NCBI GenBank assembly: GCA_937902905.1
Contig: CALELW010000073.1
Span: 1-29,519, forward strand
Direction: 5' to 3'
DNA from: an uncultured Clostridium sp.
Lineage (GTDB): Bacteria > Bacillota > Clostridia > Lachnospirales > Lachnospiraceae
Length of the DNA stretch: 29,519 nt
In this document: piece by piece, positions 8,085 to 15,072 of the stretch
How positions within the stretch are numbered: the stretch's first letter is position 1
Layout: each line of letters begins with the position of its first letter
Program-made: the position numbers and the translations under genes
Notes under the pieces: model-generated
Databases searched by the model: none
The model's input: only the letters and a program-made list of their open reading frames with translations
Told to the model about the DNA's origin: nothing

Positions 8085-8089
8085 CGTCA
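8076..8089 (-). promoter_or_regulatory. Candidate antiterminator hairpin in the amt leader
   Basis: UGACG-AAGG-CGUCA can form a 5-bp tetraloop hairpin that sequesters the 5' arm of the leader terminator, so the two structures exclude each other. It lies just after the predicted transcription start. What would stabilise it (protein or ligand) is not evident. Confidence 0.4.
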
Positions 8090-8101
8090 TCTATGACTGC
8101 A

Positions 8102-8130
8102 ATTATAGAACGCTGTTTTCTAAATGTCAA
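8102..8130 (-). promoter_or_regulatory. Consensus SigA promoter of the Amt-PII gene
   Basis: Minus strand TTGACA (8125-8130), exactly 17 bp, TATAAT (8102-8107): a perfect vegetative promoter. The predicted start is near 8095, giving a leader of about 90 nt that contains the attenuator. So strong a promoter suggests that control is exerted after initiation. Confidence 0.85.
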
Positions 8131-8211
8131 TACCCTTTTTTACATTTTGTGTATTTCCAACAAATACCAGCCATAAAATGCAACTTTTTTTCAATAATTA
8201 AACAACAATCC

Positions 8212-8240
8212 TTTTCATACACGCATTTCTATGCTATAAT
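8212..8240 (+). promoter_or_regulatory. Promoter of the membrane protein/GGDEF gene pair
   Basis: TTTTCA (8212-8217), 17 bp, TATAAT (8235-8240) with an extended -10 (TGC just before it). The start site near 8247 lies upstream of the chosen ATG at 8279 and just after the first base of an ATG at 8246, which argues against that earlier start. Confidence 0.6.
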
Positions 8241-8278
8241 TTATTATGTATATCAATATTAGAAAGGCTGATTATAAC

Positions 8279-9040
8279 ATGGCTTTAAATACCAAAGGAA
8301 AAAAAACATCTTTAACCGAAGAAGCATCCATTTACCAAAAAAGACAGGATGATTTATCGGACAAAGAACGTATGAAAAATATGACAGGGAAGCAAAAACG
8401 GGACTTTTTCAAAACCTATTATCTGCCCAAACTACTCATTATACTTGCCGTAGCCGGCGTTGTTTTTTACATCGTATGGGTTGATTTTATCAACAAGTCT
8501 CATATTTATATGCGGTGTGCGATTCTGAATGAATCCATTACCGACAGCACCCTGACAGAATTCAGCGACCAATTTACCGACTCCATGAAGATGGATTATA
8601 AAAAGAACCGTGCTTCTTTTTATATGTATTATACCCGCTCGGATGTTGCCAGAGAGATGGGAGCCGACACAGGCAGCGATTTATCGGAAATCAGCAGCCG
8701 TCTGGTGGCAAATTCATTAGACTGCATGATTGCTTCTTATGAAGATGTAGAAAATATTTACTTAAAAAATGGATTTATTATGAATCTCAATGATTTTTTA
8801 AGCGAAAAAGAAAAGAAAGCCTTAAAGCCTTATTTTGTCACCCAAAAAGGTGGGCCTGACAAGGTAATTGGTATTTCTTTGAAAGACTGCAAAAAATACC
8901 AGGCACTCTTTACCGGCAGAACGCCAATTACAAAAGAGCCTGTTCTTTATGTAATTACAAACGCAACCGATGAAGGCAAAAATTATGTAAAACAATTGAT
9001 TCATTACCTTTATTCGGATAAGTTAAAACAAGCAGAGTAG
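8279..9040 (+). CDS. Single-pass membrane protein of unknown function
   Basis: 253 residues: a hydrophilic, basic N-terminal part (about 1-48), one membrane helix at about 50-68 (PKLLIILAVAGVVFYIVWV), and an outside domain of about 185 residues. I do not recognise the family. The C-terminal part (GRTPITKEPVLYVITNATDEG, then a helix ending in HYLYSDK) is vaguely like the end of extracellular solute-binding proteins. The start is the ATG after AGAAAGG; an in-frame ATG 11 codons upstream has no binding site and overlaps the transcription start. Only 12 nt separate it from the GGDEF gene, so the two are probably co-transcribed and it may belong to the same signalling unit. Confidence 0.75.
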   Translation: MALNTKGKKTSLTEEASIYQKRQDDLSDKERMKNMTGKQKRDFFKTYYLPKLLIILAVAGVVFYIVWVDFINKSHIYMRCAILNESITDSTLTEFSDQFTDSMKMDYKKNRASFYMYYTRSDVAREMGADTGSDLSEISSRLVANSLDCMIASYEDVENIYLKNGFIMNLNDFLSEKEKKALKPYFVTQKGGPDKVIGISLKDCKKYQALFTGRTPITKEPVLYVITNATDEGKNYVKQLIHYLYSDKLKQAE

Positions 9041-9052
9041 ATTGGAGGACTT

Positions 9053-10957
9053 ATGTTAAACGGACGAAAAACCATCGGTATTATTTTATTTGATATAACC
9101 GGTTACTACCAGCAGCAACTGGTACATACCTTGTCAAAATCCGCTTCCGAGCACGGATATAATCTGCTTACTTTCTCTGCCTTTACCATTTATGGCAGCG
9201 ATAATAAAAATGCGGAGGGTGAATACAACATTCTTCATCTGATTCCGTATGAACAGCTCGACGCCCTAATTGTCTGCCACGACACATTTAACAGCGATGA
9301 AGCCGTCGAGGATCTGTGGAAACTTGTCAGAGAACGCTGTCAGGCACCGATTATCAGCATGAGGAAAAAAGTAAACGGCTGTTACAACATTTTAGTGGAG
9401 GACACAGACGCAATTCCTACTTTTGTACGCCACTTTCATGATGTTCATCACTTTGACCGCATTGCCTTTATGTCCGGACCATATAACCATCCGGATGCCA
9501 TTTTCCGCTTAGAAAAGTATAAAGAGGCAATGGCTGAATTAGGACTTGACTGTCCGGATGAATACATTTTCGAAGGTGACTTTTGGAAAAATTGTGCCGC
9601 TGCTGCAGCGAACCACTTTATGAATTTAACAAACCGCCCTCAGGCGATTGTCTGTGCCAACGACTACATGGCACTCTCTCTTTGCAAAGAACTTACACTG
9701 CAGGGCTACTCAGTGCCAAAGGACATCGCAATTTCCGGTTTTGATGATGTGCGTGATGCGCGTGCAAATGTACCACCGCTAACTACTTGTTGTGTCTCGG
9801 TTTCTGATATGGCAAAAAGAGCAATGGAAACAATTGATATCTTATTAAACGGAAAAGAAGCACCTGCCTGCACTTTCGTTCCTACGAAAACCATCATTCG
9901 TAACTCCTGCGGCTGCGAATCCTCTACGATGAAAGATTTAAGTCTTTCCCATATGTATGAAGTTGAATTAATGGAACATTTAATTAACCACAATGTGCAT
10001 AATACATTTGTTTCCATTTCACTGGAAAATATGACATCTGCAGAGGATATCGGTGATTATCTCCGGTTAGAGGATGCACCTGACATTACCCGCGATTTTT
10101 ATCTGTGTCTTGGAGTTCACGGCAATGGTGCCTATCCGCAGGTAAAGAAAAAAGCTCCCGGGTTTGCCAAACGCTCCCATTCCATTTATAGTTTGAGAGA
10201 TTTAAATCCAATTGCCACCTCCAGTTTTGAGACGAAAAAACTGCTGCCGCCGGAAGCCATTCGGGAAGAACCAATGAATGTATATTTCTTTCCAATTCAT
10301 TATTTAGAATATAATTTCGGTTACGTAGCAGCAACATCAAATGGCGAAGAAGCACAAAATACACTGTTCCACTCATGGCTTTCCCTTATTGGAAATACAT
10401 TGGAAAACTCGCGGATTCGTGCAAAAAACGAAGCATTGTTAGAAAAATTAAACACGCTCTACCATGAGGATTTTCTTACGAAACTCTATAACCGCCGCGG
10501 TTTTGAGCAATTTTCGGAAGAAGAATTTATTGAGGCAAAGAAACGCAACATAAAGACGATGACACTGAGTATCGACATGGATAACCTGAAATACATCAAC
10601 GATGTTTACGGACATTGCCATGGAGATTTAGCACTTCAGACAATTGCTGATGCAATGCGTCACGCCTGCTTAGGATGTGAAATCTGTGCCCGCATCGGTG
10701 GCGATGAATTTGCCGTATTTGGCTACGACTATAGCGAAGAGAAGGCGAAACAATATACAGAAAACTTCATACAATACTTAAAAGATTTCAACGCTGACAG
10801 CAGCCTCCCATACTGTGTCAACGCCAGTTTCGGATATACCATCTCCGACCCGTCACTTTCGGTATCGCGTGAGCAATACATGAAGGCAAGCGACGATTTA
10901 CTCTATCAAAATAAGCGAAAGCGAAAAGAACAATTTGGCAACTTAAGTCAACGGTAA
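9053..10957 (+). CDS. LacI-type periplasmic-binding-like sensor fused to GGDEF diguanylate cyclase
   Basis: 634 residues without membrane segment or helix-turn-helix. Residues 1 to about 290 are a type I periplasmic-binding fold of the LacI/GalR effector kind (TIGIILFDITGYYQQQL, RIAFMSGP, AIVCANDYMALSLCKEL, DIAISGFDD). A linker region of unknown fold spans about 295-470. The C-terminal domain (about 475-630) has DFLTKLYNRRGF, the Mg-binding DMDNLKYINDVYGHCHGD and an intact GGDEF at 549-553, so it should make cyclic di-GMP from two GTP. The product-inhibition RxxD is replaced by LxxE. This suggests a soluble cyclase controlled by a small ligand, probably a sugar. GGAGG lies 5 nt before the ATG. 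The end overlaps the stop of the opposing gene by 10 nt. Confidence 0.88.
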   Translation: MLNGRKTIGIILFDITGYYQQQLVHTLSKSASEHGYNLLTFSAFTIYGSDNKNAEGEYNILHLIPYEQLDALIVCHDTFNSDEAVEDLWKLVRERCQAPIISMRKKVNGCYNILVEDTDAIPTFVRHFHDVHHFDRIAFMSGPYNHPDAIFRLEKYKEAMAELGLDCPDEYIFEGDFWKNCAAAAANHFMNLTNRPQAIVCANDYMALSLCKELTLQGYSVPKDIAISGFDDVRDARANVPPLTTCCVSVSDMAKRAMETIDILLNGKEAPACTFVPTKTIIRNSCGCESSTMKDLSLSHMYEVELMEHLINHNVHNTFVSISLENMTSAEDIGDYLRLEDAPDITRDFYLCLGVHGNGAYPQVKKKAPGFAKRSHSIYSLRDLNPIATSSFETKKLLPPEAIREEPMNVYFFPIHYLEYNFGYVAATSNGEEAQNTLFHSWLSLIGNTLENSRIRAKNEALLEKLNTLYHEDFLTKLYNRRGFEQFSEEEFIEAKKRNIKTMTLSIDMDNLKYINDVYGHCHGDLALQTIADAMRHACLGCEICARIGGDEFAVFGYDYSEEKAKQYTENFIQYLKDFNADSSLPYCVNASFGYTISDPSLSVSREQYMKASDDLLYQNKRKRKEQFGNLSQR

Positions 10958-13686
10958 AAAGATTCTACAAGCTGCAAAAAACGTTTAAGCTGCAACGGTT
11001 TTTCCAAAAAGGCATTGATTCCTATCTGTATACTGGTTTCAATGCTTTTTTGCTGAATTTCGTCCACTAATACAAACAAAGGTACTTTTTTCGCCCGCTC
11101 GCGGCTTCTAAATTCCATCGCAAAATCTTCATAATCAATAGCTAATGAATATCCATCCACAACCACCACATCAAATGGCTCTGCCACATAGCTATCCCAT
11201 AATTCAAGTCCCTCCTTACCAGAGTAAGCAACATCCACCTGCGCTCCACAAACACGGAATCGTACCCCCATCATATCGGATTCCTCATTCTGTGGTTCAA
11301 CAACTAAAATTTTATACCCTTTCAGTGACACCTCATTTTGAAAGAGTTCCGGATTCGGCTCTAATTGGGTAACCGTATCTTCCCATCCCCTTTTCAATGG
11401 AAGTTCCAGTTTCATCACATTCACATTTCCCCCACGGCGGCTCAATTCTAGCCTTCCGCCAAGAAATTCTGCCAGACGTCTGGCAACCACCAAAGAAAAT
11501 GTTGTACAGTAAATTCCCTCTTTCCGCTTCCAGTCCATTCTAGTGTTTACACTGTCCAAAAGGTAATTTCTTCCAAAGGAAGACTCATCGATTGGAAGCC
11601 CCCAGTCTTCAAACATAACAGATAATAAAAACTGATCATCCCCTCTTTTTTCCACAGTTCCAAAAACGCGCACGGAAGCGAATTCTTCCGAATTTAGGAG
11701 ACAGTTTCCCAAAATATGATTAAAGATTTCGTGAACTCGTTTTTCATCCCCATAACACAGTTCTCCGCTTAAATCAAAATTTGTTTCCAGCGTAAGTTTT
11801 GCCTGATCCATTCTCCCTTTCCAGTCAACTACCACTTCGTCTACAAGTTTAGCAAGTGAAAAAGAATTGTTTTCCACCAGCATTTTCCCTTGTTCAATTA
11901 TTTCATATTCCGACATACTCTCAATAACCTCAAGTACATACTCAGCGGCCGTCCGGATTTCTCCAATTCGCTCTTGCAGATTATCCTGCTTATAAAGTTC
12001 CGTACTCACATATTGAACCGGTGCCATTACCTCTCTTGTTAAAATAGCCAGAAAATTTCTTCTCATCTCCACCATATCTTTCGCTTCTTTCAACGCTGCT
12101 GCCATCAGTCTTCGGTTTGATTCTTCCTCTTTTAACTGAATCATCCTCAGTTCATGCATGTCCTGCGCCTCCACGATAATTGTATCCGTATCACTTCCCA
12201 GATAACTGTAGCGGAAACATTTGTAACGATAGTCCTCACCCGGTTTATTAATACGGAAAAATAATATTTCCTCAATCGAACTGGACTCTAATACATCTTT
12301 CATATTATCCAAATCAAACACAGTATAAAAACGAGCCTTATCCTCCGGATGCACATAATGCGTTGCTGTTTTTTCCACGTAATCTTCAAACTGTGCAAAC
12401 GGATAAATATCTTCAAATGCCTCCTCTCCGGTAAAATATCCCTTCATTGTGTGGTCACGGAGAGAAACTTTAATTACTATTTCATAGATCTTATCCGCCT
12501 GTTTTTGATAAATATTCTGTAATTCAAACCGTTCTTCTTCCTGCTTTTTCTTCGCCTCAATATTTTTCATACTGCCAATCAGACGAACAACTTGGCCTTT
12601 CTCCAAAACTTTCGTAACCGCAAATTCATACCACTGATAGCTCTCTTCCCCTGTAACGTGCTCCTTTGTCAGAAGCCGAATTTGTGACGATGCCGAAATT
12701 TCATCGGTATATAAAAAGTCAAAAACTCCTTTATCCTCCGGGCACAAAAGTCCTGAATCATACATGATTTCATTCAACGTTCCCTTACACTGTTTAGCAA
12801 TACAGAGTGAAAATGTCATATGTTCGGAATCTTCATAAAACCGCATCTTCTTTTCCTTCACATCGTATTCAAACAGAAAATGTGCATTAATTCCTGACGC
12901 TATCATGTAACGCTCTTTTTCCTTCTCCAGACGATACATCATCCTTTTCTGCTCCGTAACGTCTAAAAGCGTACATAAATATTCACATCCCTCTTCGCTT
13001 TCCTGATAATATCTGCCGACCATCCGGTACCATCTCGTATCCTGATACCGCGGATGTCTGGTTCGAAAATCATAGTCTATCGGCTCCTGTTTTCTAGCCT
13101 GCTCAATGATGTGGCTTCGAAGCCCCGGCAAATCCTGTGGATACGTATAAATACCGGAACTGCCAAGGTACTGCTCCCTCGTTGTTCCCACCATTGTAAA
13201 ATACTGGTGGTTTGCCTCCATAATGTAGAAATTCGTATCGGTAACAAGGACTGTCATTACACCACCCGGGATATTATCATAGGTCGTGTCTCTTTCTCGC
13301 ATTGTTTCTTCTTCGCGTGAAACATCAACGACTAAAGAACGGATATTTTTTCTTCCGGTATCATCTTTTTCATAACGTCCATTTTCCCACACCCAGATAA
13401 GAGAACCGTCTTTTTTCCTCATGCGGTAACGGCATGTGTAACTGCCGCTCTGTTTCAGATTTTTCCGAATCTGATAACGAATTTCCTCATAATCCGGCGG
13501 ATAAATTAAATCTCCCACTTTTCCGCAGCTTCGTATCATAAGTTCCGACTGCGTATAGCCCATCATATTGCAGAAACCTTCATCCACATCATCAATGAGC
13601 ATTTCATCATTTTCATAATGCGAAAGTCTTTCCCCAAAATCTTTGAGTTCGTGCATTCTGGCTAACTGCCACATTTCCTTTGTCAT
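10948..13686 (-). CDS. PAS-rich hybrid histidine-kinase-like protein, catalytic residues degenerate
   Basis: A 912-residue soluble protein. There are four PAS-like units (about 25-125, 135-250, 265-385, 395-520; the second ends in the typical LLDVTEQKR), a DHp-like helix pair (about 540-610), a HATPase-like domain (650-770) and a receiver-like domain (790-912). The H-box reads FLAILTREVMAP where active kinases have SHEIRTP, so the phospho-acceptor His is Arg551. The N-box Asn is kept, but the G1 box is EDWGLPI and the G2 glycines are missing. The receiver has Asp844 and the late Lys, but VVEP replaces the acidic pair. It is therefore probably a scaffold or sensor rather than a kinase. The chosen ATG overlaps the srtB stop (ATGA) behind AGAAGGAG; the frame extends 20 codons further without a site. 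Confidence 0.85.
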   Translation of the reverse strand: MTKEMWQLARMHELKDFGERLSHYENDEMLIDDVDEGFCNMMGYTQSELMIRSCGKVGDLIYPPDYEEIRYQIRKNLKQSGSYTCRYRMRKKDGSLIWVWENGRYEKDDTGRKNIRSLVVDVSREEETMRERDTTYDNIPGGVMTVLVTDTNFYIMEANHQYFTMVGTTREQYLGSSGIYTYPQDLPGLRSHIIEQARKQEPIDYDFRTRHPRYQDTRWYRMVGRYYQESEEGCEYLCTLLDVTEQKRMMYRLEKEKERYMIASGINAHFLFEYDVKEKKMRFYEDSEHMTFSLCIAKQCKGTLNEIMYDSGLLCPEDKGVFDFLYTDEISASSQIRLLTKEHVTGEESYQWYEFAVTKVLEKGQVVRLIGSMKNIEAKKKQEEERFELQNIYQKQADKIYEIVIKVSLRDHTMKGYFTGEEAFEDIYPFAQFEDYVEKTATHYVHPEDKARFYTVFDLDNMKDVLESSSIEEILFFRINKPGEDYRYKCFRYSYLGSDTDTIIVEAQDMHELRMIQLKEEESNRRLMAAALKEAKDMVEMRRNFLAILTREVMAPVQYVSTELYKQDNLQERIGEIRTAAEYVLEVIESMSEYEIIEQGKMLVENNSFSLAKLVDEVVVDWKGRMDQAKLTLETNFDLSGELCYGDEKRVHEIFNHILGNCLLNSEEFASVRVFGTVEKRGDDQFLLSVMFEDWGLPIDESSFGRNYLLDSVNTRMDWKRKEGIYCTTFSLVVARRLAEFLGGRLELSRRGGNVNVMKLELPLKRGWEDTVTQLEPNPELFQNEVSLKGYKILVVEPQNEESDMMGVRFRVCGAQVDVAYSGKEGLELWDSYVAEPFDVVVVDGYSLAIDYEDFAMEFRSRERAKKVPLFVLVDEIQQKSIETSIQIGINAFLEKPLQLKRFLQLVESFYR

Positions 13687-14468
13687 ACTTTCTCCTTCTT
13701 TCTCGCCACAACTACAAACCGCCCGTTTTCCGTATGATAGGCACAAGTTACCAAAGTCAGAAGCTGCTCTCCGTAAGCCGGTGTTGCCCCGTCTTTGTAA
13801 ATCGATAATTTCTTACAGTTTTTCACATAAGTTTCATACTGTTTTTTAGATAATTTTCCTACATACTGGTAATACTTAAACACATCCTCATTTTCTTTAT
13901 ACACTTTCGAGCGAAATACTGCCACCACCTCATACTGCCGCTTCTCATAAAGCGTATCAAACTCAATTGTTTTATGTTTTTTATAAAAATCTGCCTTTTC
14001 AAAATCCTCCAGATGTGCAAACATCAAACCGCTTTTCATGTGATGTCCGTAAACCATCAGATTTCCTTTTTGCTCATCAATGTCACATTTGGCATCTAAA
14101 AACGGCAGTCCGTTCACATCGGACTTTTTCTCAAAATTGCGGTGTAAATAATATTCCGAATCTTTTTTCGTCTGCATAACCGGATAATCAATTTTTGTAT
14201 TTTTCACCGTCACCCAGCCGATTAAATCCGAATTTTTCTTGTAAAGCTTACGGTATCCCTTTTGAATCGACCGCCCGGTTTCGGATTTCACTTCCGTTTC
14301 TTCTTCCGTATCCGAAAAGGCTTCCTGTCTAATCTGCTGCAATTGTGATAATTCATCTTCTGTTTGTTTCGCCATCCAGAAATAATGAAATAAATATCCT
14401 CCACTGGCTAAAAATGCGACTATAAATACAATCAGAAGAACCGTAGACAACACTCTTTTTTTCTTCAT
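13683..14468 (-). CDS. srtB: Class B sortase
   Basis: A 261-residue membrane-anchored transpeptidase that cleaves a C-terminal sorting signal and attaches the protein to the cell wall or a pilin. N-terminal signal-anchor at about 7-30; the sortase domain starts near residue 75 (NSDLIGWVTVKNTKIDYPVM). Catalytic residues are visible: His in VYGHHM (142/143), Cys242 in TLVTCAYHTENGR and Arg250. The layout is that of class B (the NTKIDYPV N-terminal strand is typical). No gene with an LPXTG-like or NPQTN-like motif lies in this window, so the substrate is elsewhere. It follows the GNAT gene by 11 nt and overlaps the PAS protein by 4 nt. Confidence 0.92.
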   Translation of the reverse strand: MKKKRVLSTVLLIVFIVAFLASGGYLFHYFWMAKQTEDELSQLQQIRQEAFSDTEEETEVKSETGRSIQKGYRKLYKKNSDLIGWVTVKNTKIDYPVMQTKKDSEYYLHRNFEKKSDVNGLPFLDAKCDIDEQKGNLMVYGHHMKSGLMFAHLEDFEKADFYKKHKTIEFDTLYEKRQYEVVAVFRSKVYKENEDVFKYYQYVGKLSKKQYETYVKNCKKLSIYKDGATPAYGEQLLTLVTCAYHTENGRFVVVARKKEKV

Positions 14469-14479
14469 ATTCTCCTCCT

Positions 14480-14941
14480 TTACAATGCCTTTCTCATCGG
14501 CGTAAAACGAATTCCATCTGCCTTTTGTTCCTTATTAAGTGCAACAAAACCGTTTTTTTCATAAAATCCCACAGCATACGGCGAAGCATTTACCGTAACC
14601 GCACGAATCTTAGGATTCTGTGCTAACACCTCATTTTCCACAACCTTCACAAGCTTCGTTGCCACTCCCAGATGGTGGAATTTCCCTCTCACAAACAAAA
14701 GACTGATGTGCTGTCCTGTGCGCAGGGCAATTACACCAATCAGATATTGATTGAGATAGCACCCATAAAATTTCATTTCGCCCTCATTGACTTTTTCCAC
14801 CATATTATGATACTCAATAAAATGGCGGAAAGTCTGAATCCCCATTTCTTCATAATCCGGCACCTCAAATTCTTCAAAGACTTCCCAGATAAGTTCCAAT
14901 GCCGGTCTTAATTTTTCCGGCACAATTTTACAAATCTGCAT
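14480..14941 (-). CDS. GNAT family N-acetyltransferase
   Basis: 153 residues with the GNAT fold: beta4 plus the acetyl-CoA loop in LLFVRGKFHHLGVATKLVK (residues 82-99, the R/Q-x-x-G-x-G/A loop as HHLGVA) and the GFYEKNGF motif B with Tyr127. This family acetylates amines of small molecules or proteins; the substrate here cannot be predicted. First gene of the operon with srtB and the PAS protein, about 25 nt after the predicted transcription start; a GGAAAGGG site precedes the ATG. Confidence 0.88.
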   Translation of the reverse strand: MQICKIVPEKLRPALELIWEVFEEFEVPDYEEMGIQTFRHFIEYHNMVEKVNEGEMKFYGCYLNQYLIGVIALRTGQHISLLFVRGKFHHLGVATKLVKVVENEVLAQNPKIRAVTVNASPYAVGFYEKNGFVALNKEQKADGIRFTPMRKAL

Positions 14942-14972
14942 ATTCTTTCCCTTTCCAAAAAACTACATCTTA

Positions 14973-15001
14973 AGTATAAAGAAATTCATTGCCTGTGTCA
15001 A
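14973..15001 (-). promoter_or_regulatory. SigA promoter of the GNAT-srtB-PAS operon
   Basis: Minus strand TTGACA (14996-15001), 17 bp, TATACT (14973-14978): near-perfect. The start site is about 25 nt before the GNAT ATG. A weaker plus-strand promoter for the GH2 gene (TGTCAA at 14996-15001 or GTGTCA one base earlier, then TATACA at 15018-15023) would share the -35 bases. Confidence 0.75.
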
Positions 15002-15072
15002 AGTTTTTTGCTATCCTTATACATAGATAAAGTAACCCACATTCAAAACGACTTTTTAGGAGGATAACCTTT

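Noticed and set aside
8063..8101. ANTAR-type double hairpin in the amt leader (loop AUAGAU fits AxxGxx)
   Set aside because: The hairpin begins at or before the predicted transcription start, and no second AxxGxx hexaloop overlaps the terminator.
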